IMG/VR virus record: IMGVR_UViG_3300036846_000539
Span: 1 to 45,902 of that record
DNA length: 45,902 bases
Strand: one strand, 5' to 3'
Source of the DNA: a virus
Positions 8,526 through 17,453 of the stretch are shown in pieces (the first letter of the stretch is position 1; every line of letters starts with the position of its first letter). Below the pieces are notes generated by a model, which had not been told where the DNA came from, searched no databases, and saw only the letters and a list, made by a program, of their open reading frames with translations. The position numbers and the translations under genes were made by a program.

Positions 8526-10039
8526 CACTGCGCCTCCGACCCAAGTGGGTTGTACCTCATGTCTGTATCGAGATCATCAGGCCTACGTTGTTGCCACATA
8601 TTCGTTGTCGGCGGTCCCGGGTTCCCAGTTATGCCGTGCCATATACCACTTAGGGTGTCGGTTATGGACTGGCCCTTCAATGCCGCAGGGGGCGGTGGTG
8701 GCGCTGGCCCTGGCGTTGCTGGCGAAGCTGCTGGAGATACCTGGGATGGTGGTATGGCACCACCAGTTATGAATGGATTGTACGGCGCGCCTGCCGACGG
8801 TACTGGAGATGGCTGACTAGGTGGCGGCGGCGATGATGGTGTTTGACTCAAACTTGGTTTTTGTTCGTCCACAATCTTGCTAGGGCTTGCCACAGGCGAA
8901 GCAGAGGGAGCAGCCTCAGCTGCTGGCGCACTGAGCGGTGATCCAAGCCCACGTATGTTGGAAAAGTCCATGCCGGGGAAGTCTGCAGTCAACTTCTCTA
9001 TGAGTGGCCTGTTCTTCCTGGCGTCAGCTTGTTCCTGCGTCTGTCCTGCTGCTGGGGTAGCGTGCTGCTTAATAGACCACAAGAGGCCTGCCAGCTCAGA
9101 TGTCTTTGCGTCCATTCCTGGGCGATACCATGTTGGCATACCAGGAACCTGAGCGCCTCCCTCGAGTTGCTCGGGGTGCCCCAGCAACCACGCCTGATAT
9201 GCAGCTTTGTTCTTCGTTTGGCTTGCGTTGATATCGAACCATGGCGCATCTTGTGACATCGCGTTAGGCGGTACGGAGCCTGGATGAGCCAACTCCCAAT
9301 TCGCTTTGTTCTTCTTGTTTTGAGCAACTGTCGCATTAGGATCGAACCATTGCGGATTACCTGAAGCTGAAGCATCAGGAGTAATAGCATCAGGATGGGC
9401 CAAGTTCCAATTGTCTCTGTTTCTTTTGTTTTGGGCAGGGGTTGCCTTAGGGTCGTACCACGGTGTGGCGGTGGTGTCAGTCTCTGATTGCGTACCAGCA
9501 GTAATAGCACCAGGATGAGCCAACTCCCAATTCGCTTTGTTCTTCTTGTTCTGGGCAACTGTCGCATTGGAGTCGAACCACTGCAGGTTTACGCCGGGTG
9601 CTGCAACTGATACACCGGATGCGCTTGGCATCACAGGGGGTGGCTGACCGACAGGGTATCCCTGTGCGACCGGACTCCATCCTTGAGGCGCTGATGGTAT
9701 TACTTCAGGAGTACCGCCGCCAAACGTGCTTTGGTTCTGAAGCTGCCGTATGCGTTGGGTTACAGCGGCACGTTCCTGCTGTCCCTGCGGCGTATCTGCG
9801 GAGAATTGGAAGTGGTGCCTACCGCCAACCATTGCACCTGGGGTCAAGGCAGCCCCTGTTGCGCCAGTGAAGATGTTGCCGGTAACACCAGGATCACCAG
9901 GCAGCATCTGCAGCTTGCCAGGCAGACGCACAATCGTGTAGCCTGGGATGTTCTGCGTAATGCTTTCGTCTTTGCCTCCACCAAACAAGTTGCTGAAGAA
10001 GTTACCGTTACCACCACCACCAGCAACGGGACCGGACAT
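8525..10039 (-). CDS. Virion protein with four ~45-residue tandem repeats
   Basis: A 504-residue protein. Residues about 152-310 carry four tandem repeats whose core reads WFDPNATVAQNKKNKANWEL followed by AHPG or AHPD. The fourth copy is the most diverged. The flanks are Pro/Ala/Ser-rich and probably disordered. The family is not recognised; position suggests a virion or ejection protein. AGGAGG precedes the ATG by seven bases, and upstream of it lie a palindrome copy (10054-10066) and a hairpin repeat (10070-10096). Another palindrome copy is in frame at 8841-8853, encoding LSQT in a linker. Confidence 0.7.
   Translation of the reverse strand: MSGPVAGGGGNGNFFSNLFGGGKDESITQNIPGYTIVRLPGKLQMLPGDPGVTGNIFTGATGAALTPGAMVGGRHHFQFSADTPQGQQERAAVTQRIRQLQNQSTFGGGTPEVIPSAPQGWSPVAQGYPVGQPPPVMPSASGVSVAAPGVNLQWFDSNATVAQNKKNKANWELAHPGAITAGTQSETDTTATPWYDPKATPAQNKRNRDNWNLAHPDAITPDASASGNPQWFDPNATVAQNKKNKANWELAHPGSVPPNAMSQDAPWFDINASQTKNKAAYQAWLLGHPEQLEGGAQVPGMPTWYRPGMDAKTSELAGLLWSIKQHATPAAGQTQEQADARKNRPLIEKLTADFPGMDFSNIRGLGSPLSAPAAEAAPSASPVASPSKIVDEQKPSLSQTPSSPPPPSQPSPVPSAGAPYNPFITGGAIPPSQVSPAASPATPGPAPPPPPAALKGQSITDTLSGIWHGITGNPGPPTTNMWQQRRPDDLDTDMRYNPLGSEAQ
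8841..8853. repeat. Palindrome copy GTTTGACTCAAAC (coding)
   Basis: In frame in the repeat-bearing virion protein (LSQT). Confidence 0.9.
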
Positions 10040-10053
10040 AGCGGCCTCCTATT

Positions 10054-10066
10054 GTTTGAGTCAAAC
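10054..10066. repeat. Palindrome copy GTTTGAGTCAAAC
   Basis: Upstream of AGGAGG of the 504-residue gene; a hairpin repeat begins four bases away. Confidence 0.9.
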
Positions 10067-10069
10067 AGA

Positions 10070-10096
10070 CCTCCGGGTCTCAGCCCGAAGGCAGGC
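10070..10096 (-). repeat. Hairpin repeat b
   Basis: Minus-strand core CTTCGGGCTGAGACCCGGAG, next to the palindrome at 10054-10066. Confidence 0.8.
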
Positions 10097-10101
10097 GTAG
10101 A

Positions 10102-11013
10102 CTAGAACACAGCCGAAGCCTGTTGATCTTTCTGCTGATTCGCTTGAGCGTTCGGGTCGATAACGCCCTGCTGCGCTGTCGGATCAAACGGCAGGTTTTG
10201 CGCACCTTGCCCAGCACCAGCGATTGCTGCTAGTCCAGTCGTATTGAACAGGTTAGCTGAACCTACCTTACCACGCAGCGTAGTACCGAGGTTGTTGATA
10301 AAGTCGCTGAACTGTTGATCGGCTTGACTACCATATGACTGTGGATTGAAGTCCGAACCAAGCTTAAGCGTTTGTGCCGCCGTACGTCCTTGATTTGCAA
10401 TGTCTCTTAGAGACTGTTGTTCAGAGGCAACAGTCCCGGTACCGATTTCATTGAGTTTTGCTAGAACACCGGGATTTTGACGGTCAAGTTCAGCCTCTGC
10501 GGCAGATTGGCCAGACGGCGTAATGACACCACGCGATAACATGTTCTGTATGATTGCGTCTGCCGACTGGCGTTGTTCAGTGTCAATACCCTGGATATAA
10601 GGGTCAATTGTTTGCTGATTGATACGCTGCGTCTCGAAGTTTCCTGGGAACAGCTTATCGAGCGCTGAACCGGCTTTAGACTGCGCCGCAGCGGTCGATT
10701 GATTATAAATACGGGCACCGACGTCCTGGAACGCTGCACCAGGGTTCGGGTCGGTAGGTGAGATACCAGCAAGAATGCTAGATATCTGCGAGTCGATGTC
10801 AGTACCGTATTGCGAAGGATCAAGCCCCTGTTGTGAGAAGTAGTTTTTTGCCGACGTGGTTCCCGCCGCTGCCGAGCTTGTACGCAGCGCTAGCAAATCG
10901 GCCTTATCTTGCGCCGCTTTAGCGTCTGCTGCCGCCTGAGCCTGCTGTTGAGCTTGTTCACGCTGTGCCTCAACTTGTGCGCTGTTGTCCGGAGGCATAC
11001 TGGGTGCTGACAT
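10102..11013 (-). CDS. Ala/Gln-rich helical protein, probable internal virion protein
   Basis: A 303-residue protein beginning MSAPSMPPDN, with an Ala/Gln coiled-coil-like N-terminus (about 10-50), an ordered-looking middle (NYFSQQGLDPSQYGTDIDSQ onward) and an Asn/Gln-rich end. The start at 11013 is chosen because AGGAG lies seven bases upstream and directly abuts the palindrome at 11027-11039 (CAAACAGGAG). The first 44 bases overlap the 3' end of the acetyltransferase gene. No family is recognised; context points to a virion or ejection role. Confidence 0.65.
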   Translation of the reverse strand: MSAPSMPPDNSAQVEAQREQAQQQAQAAADAKAAQDKADLLALRTSSAAAGTTSAKNYFSQQGLDPSQYGTDIDSQISSILAGISPTDPNPGAAFQDVGARIYNQSTAAAQSKAGSALDKLFPGNFETQRINQQTIDPYIQGIDTEQRQSADAIIQNMLSRGVITPSGQSAAEAELDRQNPGVLAKLNEIGTGTVASEQQSLRDIANQGRTAAQTLKLGSDFNPQSYGSQADQQFSDFINNLGTTLRGKVGSANLFNTTGLAAIAGAGQGAQNLPFDPTAQQGVIDPNAQANQQKDQQASAVF

Positions 11014-11521
11014 TTCGTTTACTCCTGTTTGAATCAAACGCTCTGTAACTCGGTCTGAGGTGGTATAGTTTGCCGATTGGTTCGAAACCTGCCATCTTGA
11101 TTAGTCTGTCCATTCTATCGTTAGTCTCTCCGCCCGTGTACGTGGCTCCTATTATTGTTGCCTTACGCGCCAGAGCCCAGTCACGGTAAGCAGCCATAAG
11201 CTTCACTGCATTTGGCAACGTGCGCCATTTAGGATCAATGAAGAAGAACATATCGTTGCAGACACGATCCCAGGAGAATGCTGCCGTTACGCAATACGCA
11301 CCGATACCACCGACGATCTCGCCACTAGGGCTAATGAGGAGCCACGCCATAAAGAAACCATCGTTGCCAATGTTTTGATCCAACAAGAACTTGAGTCGGG
11401 ACGGATCAACAACCACACCTTTGTAGTTAGGAAGTTTCGGAATTTCTCTTACGCATATCTCAATCACGAGTGGAATGTCATCCGCCCTGTAGCGCCGCAC
11501 TGTGGTATTTTCGCTTTTCAT
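10970..11521 (-). CDS. GNAT-family N-acetyltransferase
   Basis: A 183-residue protein with a GNAT fold pattern: VRRYRADDIPLVIEIC at the N-terminus, MAWLLISPSGEIVGGIGAY as the central strands, and WRTLPNAVKLMAAYRDWALARK as the acetyl-CoA-binding helix region. GNAT enzymes move acetyl groups from acetyl-CoA to amines; the substrate is unknown. Similar enzymes occur among podovirus structural genes. The start at 11521 has GAGG eight bases upstream. The reading frame runs through the palindrome at 11027-11039 (FDSN) and 44 bases into the next gene, which is unusual and may reflect extension after loss of an earlier stop. Confidence 0.75.
   Translation of the reverse strand: MKSENTTVRRYRADDIPLVIEICVREIPKLPNYKGVVVDPSRLKFLLDQNIGNDGFFMAWLLISPSGEIVGGIGAYCVTAAFSWDRVCNDMFFFIDPKWRTLPNAVKLMAAYRDWALARKATIIGATYTGGETNDRMDRLIKMAGFEPIGKLYHLRPSYRAFDSNRSKRNVSTQYASGQQRTS
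11027..11039. repeat. Palindrome copy GTTTGAATCAAAC
   Basis: Abuts the Shine-Dalgarno of the 303-residue gene; central base A. Confidence 0.9.
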
Positions 11522-11522
11522 A

Positions 11523-11545
11523 GCTTGTCCTCGCGGAGGCGGGGA
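11523..11545 (+). repeat. Hairpin repeat c (degenerate)
   Basis: GCTTGTCCTCGCGGAGGCGG form with a CCTCG/CGGGG stem, one base before the palindrome at 11547. Confidence 0.55.
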
Positions 11546-11546
11546 T

Positions 11547-11559
11547 GTTTGACTCAAAC
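11547..11559. repeat. Palindrome copy GTTTGACTCAAAC
   Basis: Upstream of the GNAT gene, directly beside a degenerate hairpin repeat. Confidence 0.9.
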
Positions 11560-11567
11560 GCTGGACG

Positions 11568-13448
11568 TTACAACTCTGCTTGCAGCCGGGTACGCCCGAT
11601 TAAAAACGCGCCAGCGTTGGCTTGCGTCGTCGGTGAACTCACGCGAATGTTGTCGGGAGCAAAAACATAAGTCGGCGTCGTTGTTCCAGTCCAGACGCTC
11701 GATAGGATGTTGTCGGTGGCAAGCGCCGTGGGCGCTGCTCGCATGCATACCGGATAAGTTATCTGCTGCACCGCGCCGCCAAAACCCGCGACATTGGCCG
11801 CCGGCGCATATAAGATGAACCATATGTCCTGGAAATACCGCCGGCACGCCGCCAGCGTGTCGGCGACGCTCTGCCAGTCGAACGGCGTAGCGACACTGCC
11901 GAGTTCAAGCTGGACATTGGCCAATTGCAGAATCGCGCCGGCGTTGGCAACCAGCGCAACACTGCCACTGGCACCAACGAAGATTCCGGCCGTCCATGAT
12001 GCAACAACGGCAGTACGGAGAGATGACCCGCTACCAAGATCGATGCTCAAGCCCATTCCACGGCTATTACTGCTGCCAGGATACCATGTTCCGGCAACAT
12101 CTCCAGGAACAACAACGGTTATTCTGGTCCACGTGCTGGCTGCAAGAGCGAATGTGAACACAAAACTTCTGGTGCCGCCATTGTTGAATAACGATCCAGA
12201 ATACGTTCCAGCGACACTGGCAAAGGCCCAGAAAGATAATGTGATTGTTGCCGCACCTGCATTACCAAAATTAAAATCAGTCATATTTTGAAATTCAATC
12301 CCCTGCTGTATCGAGAAAATTTCGCTTGCCCCTGCCACATATGCAGACGCCGTTTGCATTGCCAACGCCCCTGCGATACCAGAAGGAAACACAGTGCTTG
12401 CCGGTAGTGCCTGTATCGTCAACTTGCTGGCGGGATTCCCGTTCAACTGCCAGCGATCGGCCGTATAGGCAGTGGTAGTGGCCGGCGTCACCGCGGCGAA
12501 GTTGTTGCGCTGATCGACGATGAAATGCCCGTTGATGATGCGGTTGCGGTTCTGGTTTGCAGCGCCAGTTGCCGACTGCACGAAAGCTGTAGTTGCTAGC
12601 TGTGTTGTGTTTGTTCCTGGCGCAGGTGTTGGAGCAGCCGGTGTACCTGTGAACGTCGGCGACGCAATTAGCGCTCCGCCAGCGCCTGTCACATCAGAAC
12701 CTGCCAGTATTACAGCACCAGTCCTGCTGTTGAACGAGTTAACAACACCAGTTCCAGACAAAATAGCACTCTGCACGAACGCAGTTGTTGCTAACTTCGT
12801 CGTGCTGTCGGTACTCGGTGTCACAGTAGGCGCAGTAGGCACACCAGTTAAGGCTGGCGATATTAGTGACGCCTTCTTCGTGTTGACCTCATCGATAGCT
12901 GCTTGTACGTTAACAGCAGTTAATCCGCTAGTCGAATTGTTGTATCCAATACCGCTAGCTGTTAATGCCGATAGACTGTTATATATAAAGGTCCAGTAGG
13001 CGTTATCGTCAGACATGTGACCGGAAGAGTTGCTCGTATGGCTAATGCTACAGACGCCGTACGTGCCCTGCCCGCTAGTAGCGTCGAATGCCATATCGCC
13101 AAGAATGTACTGTGTGCTATGCTGCCACTGTCCTCGCGCCCTGAACGACAACTGAATGCCAGTCCAGTATGATGGATTGTTTATTCGATCCTGTGCAAAT
13201 GTCGATGGGGCCGGAGCGCTCGTATGCGGTACAGAACAGAGCCATGTTGTACCGTTTGCGCTGTCAATGCGCATGTTCCCAACAATGTACGGCGTTGAGT
13301 TTTGCCACAACGTGATGTTCGACGACAGCGCATTGTTGTACATAAGCGCATCGATCGAGTCGAACGAGTCCCATATGCCCTGCTGCCAAGGCTCAGACAG
13401 GAAGTCCGTCTTGGGAAATCGGTAATATTTGGTGTATGTGAGGGTCAT
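11568..13448 (-). CDS. Tail fibre / receptor-binding protein
   Basis: A 626-residue protein. Two carbohydrate-binding-like modules (WQNSTPYIVGNMRIDS, WQHSTQYILGDMAFDA) occupy about residues 45-150. Then come two fibre repeats of the TPAAPTPAPGTNTTQLATTAFVQ type (about 200-290), and a C-terminal domain beginning NRIINGHFIVDQRN that ends with ANVQLELGSVATPFDWQSV, common at phage fibre tips. It should bind the host surface. Only a weak GGAA precedes the ATG, and a palindrome copy is 17 bases upstream. It sits next to the tail nozzle gene, as expected. Confidence 0.9.
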   Translation of the reverse strand: MTLTYTKYYRFPKTDFLSEPWQQGIWDSFDSIDALMYNNALSSNITLWQNSTPYIVGNMRIDSANGTTWLCSVPHTSAPAPSTFAQDRINNPSYWTGIQLSFRARGQWQHSTQYILGDMAFDATSGQGTYGVCSISHTSNSSGHMSDDNAYWTFIYNSLSALTASGIGYNNSTSGLTAVNVQAAIDEVNTKKASLISPALTGVPTAPTVTPSTDSTTKLATTAFVQSAILSGTGVVNSFNSRTGAVILAGSDVTGAGGALIASPTFTGTPAAPTPAPGTNTTQLATTAFVQSATGAANQNRNRIINGHFIVDQRNNFAAVTPATTTAYTADRWQLNGNPASKLTIQALPASTVFPSGIAGALAMQTASAYVAGASEIFSIQQGIEFQNMTDFNFGNAGAATITLSFWAFASVAGTYSGSLFNNGGTRSFVFTFALAASTWTRITVVVPGDVAGTWYPGSSNSRGMGLSIDLGSGSSLRTAVVASWTAGIFVGASGSVALVANAGAILQLANVQLELGSVATPFDWQSVADTLAACRRYFQDIWFILYAPAANVAGFGGAVQQITYPVCMRAAPTALATDNILSSVWTGTTTPTYVFAPDNIRVSSPTTQANAGAFLIGRTRLQAEL

Positions 13449-13465
13449 AGTGAGTTCCGGCCTGT

Positions 13466-13478
13466 GTTTGAGTCAAAC
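13466..13478. repeat. Palindrome copy GTTTGAGTCAAAC
   Basis: Gene junction between nozzle and tail fibre genes. Confidence 0.9.
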
Positions 13479-13485
13479 GCGAAGA

Positions 13486-15303
13486 TCAGCGCTTGTACCT
13501 ACCGCGGGCGTACAGAAACGACGTGCTTATGATCTGAAGAGGTTTGACCGCTGTTCCGATAAACCGTAGCTTTAGCAGCTTGAATTTGACTGGTGATCCC
13601 CATAGTCTAGGATCGTCTCCGCGTCTTCCGCCGCCCATAGGCCCATCATTGTAACCAGAACCGTGTGTGTCTCCACCTATAAATACCATGGACAACGCTG
13701 GGCCGAACACAACGACGCCATTGCCGTTCTTGTATAGCCCATCTACATATGCTTCTAGTGTAAACTCGGCTGTACCGATTGTGCCAACTTGAACGAACCG
13801 CAAATGCTTCGATTTCATTGGATCTTTGCCGCTGAGCCATGGAAGCTCCATTTCATATGAGATTGGTACGCCTAAGTACAACGTCCATAATATGGGATTG
13901 TTTGCAATGTCACTTGCCATGGATGTTATTCCGCTTGTATGGGGCTGGTTGCATGTATACGAGAAATTATTCACAGTGTCACGGATAAGTTGCCCTGGTA
14001 CGTAAGCTGTACTTGGTGCCCAGTTTGCATCACGGTCGTTCATACGGTCGGCGGTGTAGCTTTCTCCTGTAAACACTGAATTGCCATGCTGGAATATTCT
14101 AGTGCCGTACGCGTAAAACAAACGACCAAGGAATGTGACACACGCACATGTCCAATTTGTCGGAAATATATACTCCGACCATGAACTATAGTGCAGGTTC
14201 TCGCTCCCAGTATGCACAAAATGCTGTCCAGATGGATTGAACAGAATAGTATCGTGCCATAGCGGATCATGAACCATAAAACAGTTATTTTGTTGTTGAA
14301 AATCTGTGAGATTGCCTGTTATGCCACGGTAAAATGGCTCAATTCGGTCACTTACGTGATCGCTTGTAATGTTGCCGCTGAACAGATTACGTTTTGCATC
14401 GCTAAAACCGTCAAGGCCGGAAAAGATCAAGTCGTGTTCCACTGAGGCAATGCAACGATGCCCCAGTAGACCAAATTTAGGCAATGTGTCCGGAAATTGC
14501 GGCTTGTGGACACCGTTGGAGTCGTAATTGCCCAATTGCACAAGCAGTGCTTGACCTTGAAAGAAGATAATCAGAAAGTTTCGATAGCCAGCCAGTCCTC
14601 GAACAGCAATGGCACCCTGCGGTGAATATGCTCCGACATCAATTGAGATGCTATCATTGGGAGTAGGGTCACCAGGAAACACACCGGATGTACCAACTGC
14701 CGATATGTAAATGCTTGTCGGCTGATTTACAATGCCGGCGACGCAATGATAGTTCTGCGCAACGCAGCCATATTTCCCTATTGGTGTGTTGACGTTGCTG
14801 CCACTCGCTAAGTCCTGCAAGTATGTGAAAGCGAATAAGCTAGATATCACGATCGGTTTATCTACGCCGTTGTGGATTATTAAGGTGTCCTTGAACGGCA
14901 CAAAGCTGACAGCCACATAAGCACTTCCCCAGCCACTCGGATGTCCAGGCAATGCTCCAGCTATAGCTGCGTTCCAGCCAGCAGCTACAGTTCCTGGAGG
15001 TGTTAGCACTGCTATTTCGCCAGAGTTCATCACGACGATAATACGACCGTTGAAGTAACACATGTCCATAATAGTGCCAGCAACAACACTTTTCACGTCC
15101 GCGTACCAATTGCTGCCGAACCGCACCTGCTGCGCACCCGAAGGCGTACGCCGAAAATTCTTCAGTGCTACAAGATACTTCGGCTCCATAGAGAACTCGT
15201 CGTCAACGGAATTAAGTCCACCGCCAAAGTTCTTGAGCGACAAGTCAAGAATTCTTGACTGTGGCGTCTTAGTATGAAAGGTCTTTGGGAATAGCGGGGA
15301 CAT
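13486..15303 (-). CDS. Tail tubular protein B-like / tail nozzle protein
   Basis: A 605-residue protein with an N-terminal LSLKNFGGGLNSVDDEFSM signature and repeated beta-rich segments (RIIVVMNSGEIAVL, LIFSGLDGFSDAKRN, HDTILFNPSGQHF), the profile of beta-propeller nozzle or tail-completion proteins (T7 gp12 / P22 gp10-like). Near residue 480 there is another WAPSTAYVPGQLIRDT module like those in the fibre, possibly carbohydrate binding. The ATG is two bases after a variant palindrome (15306-15318), which occupies the place where a Shine-Dalgarno would be. Confidence 0.8.
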   Translation of the reverse strand: MSPLFPKTFHTKTPQSRILDLSLKNFGGGLNSVDDEFSMEPKYLVALKNFRRTPSGAQQVRFGSNWYADVKSVVAGTIMDMCYFNGRIIVVMNSGEIAVLTPPGTVAAGWNAAIAGALPGHPSGWGSAYVAVSFVPFKDTLIIHNGVDKPIVISSLFAFTYLQDLASGSNVNTPIGKYGCVAQNYHCVAGIVNQPTSIYISAVGTSGVFPGDPTPNDSISIDVGAYSPQGAIAVRGLAGYRNFLIIFFQGQALLVQLGNYDSNGVHKPQFPDTLPKFGLLGHRCIASVEHDLIFSGLDGFSDAKRNLFSGNITSDHVSDRIEPFYRGITGNLTDFQQQNNCFMVHDPLWHDTILFNPSGQHFVHTGSENLHYSSWSEYIFPTNWTCACVTFLGRLFYAYGTRIFQHGNSVFTGESYTADRMNDRDANWAPSTAYVPGQLIRDTVNNFSYTCNQPHTSGITSMASDIANNPILWTLYLGVPISYEMELPWLSGKDPMKSKHLRFVQVGTIGTAEFTLEAYVDGLYKNGNGVVVFGPALSMVFIGGDTHGSGYNDGPMGGGRRGDDPRLWGSPVKFKLLKLRFIGTAVKPLQIISTSFLYARGRYKR

Positions 15304-15305
15304 GT

Positions 15306-15318
15306 GTGTGACTCAAAC
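15306..15318. repeat. Palindrome copy GTGTGACTCAAAC
   Basis: Two bases before the nozzle gene ATG, in the Shine-Dalgarno position. Confidence 0.9.
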
Positions 15319-15319
15319 A

Positions 15320-16015
15320 TCAGATCGGAGTTGCTACAAGCCACGAATCTGGTATGCTATATGAACCACCAGGACCGAAATTAATATCGAATGATGCAAG
15401 TTGCGACTGTACATCTCGATAACGCATCTCCATCATACTCTTGGCTACATCCGCTGCAGCAGCGTTTAAGTCATCAGAGGATAACGTAGCCCATGCAGTG
15501 CCATACACAAGCATGTCACGGTCCAGATAGAACATATCCTGCCAGTCCCAAGCATCATTCAACACCGGATAGAACTTGGCAAACACGTTAATGTAGCCTG
15601 TCGATGTCTTTGGAAGCACAAACATACGTTTCTTCTGGTAGTTTGGGTCTAGCACGTTCAAGCTGTTCCAATACCTGGGCGACGTACCGGACAGCATATC
15701 CTGCTGGAACGGGCTAACACCACGCAGCGAAATGCTTAGATTGATATTCGAGCCGTCCCTGCGCACCGCGATAAAGTCCTCAAAGTCCTGCACGTACTGC
15801 AACTCGTCAGTCGTCACACAGCCGGTTATGCCATCAAGCTGCAACCTCAACCAGTTGCAGTAATTGCGCCAGTTATACTTTTTGAACAGCATATTGAACG
15901 CGCGTACTGCATCCGCGAACATACGGTCGTCCGAGTACATCTGCACGCCAGGGCCGGCAACCTCACCGATAAGCTCTTGAGCGTCGTCAACCACGTTTCG
16001 GATTGTCGCGGGCAT
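15320..16015 (-). CDS. Head-tail adaptor / tail tubular protein A-like
   Basis: A 231-residue protein starting MPATIRNVVDDAQELIGEV. The helical N-terminus, the DAVRAFNMLFKKYNWRNYCNW segment and the late DRDMLVYGTAWATLSSDDLNAAAADVAKSMMEMRY helix match T7 gp11 / P22 gp4-type adaptors that join portal to nozzle. The start at 16015 overlaps the upstream stop (ATGA). It directly precedes the nozzle gene in the transcript, as in related phages. Confidence 0.75.
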   Translation of the reverse strand: MPATIRNVVDDAQELIGEVAGPGVQMYSDDRMFADAVRAFNMLFKKYNWRNYCNWLRLQLDGITGCVTTDELQYVQDFEDFIAVRRDGSNINLSISLRGVSPFQQDMLSGTSPRYWNSLNVLDPNYQKKRMFVLPKTSTGYINVFAKFYPVLNDAWDWQDMFYLDRDMLVYGTAWATLSSDDLNAAAADVAKSMMEMRYRDVQSQLASFDINFGPGGSYSIPDSWLVATPI

Positions 16016-16263
16016 CACTGTCTCTCCCGTACCACAATTCCCACACGTCCACACTCTGCCGGCGTTACCGTAGTTTCAACTGTGATAGAGCCTGGCCTGG
16101 GCGTTGCTTTTCCACGCTCTAGAACTATGTATTTGTGTTCGCACGCCTCTCTCAGCTTCGTAATCTCGACCTGTTCTTGCTCAATTTCCAACTGTTCGCG
16201 AGTTGTGCAGCTGGTTAGAACAAGCATCAGGGCTAGCGGGCCGCACTTGTTTGAGTCAAACAC
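16015..16263 (-). CDS. Small lipoprotein, possible outer-membrane spanin-like protein
   Basis: An 82-residue protein with a short signal region and a lipobox LTSC (cysteine at residue 19), then a helical stretch REQLEIEQEQVEITKLREAC. A small phage lipoprotein with a helical ectodomain recalls Rz1-type spanins, but no partner was found, so the role is tentative. The start is a GTG at 16261-16263 with GGAG seven bases upstream. This GTG touches the palindrome at 16249-16261, so the repeat encodes residues 2-5 (FDSN) of the signal region. An ATG at codon 13 would leave too short a signal. Confidence 0.55.
   Translation of the reverse strand: MFDSNKCGPLALMLVLTSCTTREQLEIEQEQVEITKLREACEHKYIVLERGKATPRPGSITVETTVTPAECGRVGIVVRERQ
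16249..16261. repeat. Palindrome copy GTTTGAGTCAAAC
   Basis: Supplies part of the GTG start and residues 2-5 of the lipoprotein. Confidence 0.9.
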
Positions 16264-16275
16264 GGCCCGTCTCCA

Positions 16276-16986
16276 TTACGCATAGAACTGCTGTATGCCC
16301 AGAAATCCACCGTTACCAGCAGCATTTACAGCGTTGTCACCGAACATTTCTACATCGATCCTTGACACACCATCCATTATCATGATTGGCTGGTAAGTGC
16401 CTCGCGGATCGCCTGTAATGTTCGTCGCCGGATCAGTCAGGTCAGGCACTGTGAACACTGTTGGTGACGTAATCGACGACAATGGCACCAAGACACCCGC
16501 TTCATGTGTAAACGCAATCGATCCCTTGTACGGCAAGCCCAATCCATTTCCCGTACCGAGTGAGAACGTAATCGCGTTTGTTGAAGGCGTGATGATCTTT
16601 GTCGATATAATCCGGTAGAACGCCTTCTTGCCGTTTATCGTTGTCGATGCCGCAGCCGAGCCTGTGATGCGCTCGATCATTGGCTGGCCAAGATAGTCCT
16701 GGCCGATAATATCGACAACATTCGCGTTGCCAGGCACAGCTGACGGTGTGTACGTTATCGTACGGCCATACGTCGAGTCCGCAATTGCAACTGCTGCCAA
16801 CGCCGCAACTGTATTCGTCGCTGCATTCGCTGCCACAGCCGTCGCGTACTTGGTAGTGCTTGCAAGCGCCGGAGTGCCAAGAGTAAACGCCTGCGGCTCC
16901 AAGCCTATCATGTCAGACGAGTATTGCATCGCCTTAACATACATGTTGACGCCTTGTTGGAAGAATTTTCGATCTCTCGCAGACAT
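16276..16986 (-). CDS. Probable head structural/decoration protein
   Basis: A 236-residue protein with a helical start (DRKFFQQGVNMYVKAM), an Ala/Thr-rich middle and beta-rich C-terminal half ending GNGGFLGIQQFYA. GGGAGG precedes the ATG. It lies between coat and adaptor genes, where decoration or minor capsid proteins are common. No family is confidently recognised. The stop of the neighbouring upstream gene is immediately adjacent. Confidence 0.6.
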   Translation of the reverse strand: MSARDRKFFQQGVNMYVKAMQYSSDMIGLEPQAFTLGTPALASTTKYATAVAANAATNTVAALAAVAIADSTYGRTITYTPSAVPGNANVVDIIGQDYLGQPMIERITGSAAASTTINGKKAFYRIISTKIITPSTNAITFSLGTGNGLGLPYKGSIAFTHEAGVLVPLSSITSPTVFTVPDLTDPATNITGDPRGTYQPIMIMDGVSRIDVEMFGDNAVNAAGNGGFLGIQQFYA

Positions 16987-17421
16987 TTAGGTAGCCTCCC
17001 TTTCGATAACCTGCTCCGGCATAAGCTGTGGACCGGTCTTAGCACAGGCCATCTGGATCACCAAGGTCTCCATGTCGGTCATTGCACCGGCACGCGTCTC
17101 GTTGTCTTGAGCCATCATCACCCGGCCAAGAGGACTATTTGGGTCGGTCAGACCTTCCAAATTGATGATTCTAGGCTTCAGATGAAGATTGTAGTGCTCC
17201 AGAAGCTGTCTCGTGGGAATACGGACAACGTGACCACGAGGGAAATAGACCATATAGCCAGCAGGCTCATCGACCATCTCCTTTTTCCATTCGAACTGGT
17301 CGCGCTGCTTACCGCCGCCTTTCTTGGCTAACACGAGACGGCATTTCTCACGCTTAACCGTCCCGTGAAGCTCCCGCACGACATACGCAAGCCGCGCTCC
17401 TATCATACTTGCTGTCATCAT
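16987..17421 (-). CDS. Hypothetical protein downstream of major capsid gene
   Basis: A 144-residue basic protein (RLAYVVRELHGTVKREKCRL, then GYMVYFPRGHVVRIPTRQLLEH). CGGAG stands seven bases before the first of two ATGs. A palindrome variant (17436-17448) separates it from the coat gene. No domain is recognised; a head-assembly role is possible by position only. Confidence 0.6.
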   Translation of the reverse strand: MMTASMIGARLAYVVRELHGTVKREKCRLVLAKKGGGKQRDQFEWKKEMVDEPAGYMVYFPRGHVVRIPTRQLLEHYNLHLKPRIINLEGLTDPNSPLGRVMMAQDNETRAGAMTDMETLVIQMACAKTGPQLMPEQVIEREAT

Positions 17422-17435
17422 GGCAGAACTCCGGT

Positions 17436-17448
17436 GTTTGATTCACAC
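17436..17448. repeat. Palindrome copy GTTTGATTCACAC
   Basis: Junction between coat gene and the 144-residue gene. Confidence 0.9.
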
Positions 17449-17453
17449 AGCGC

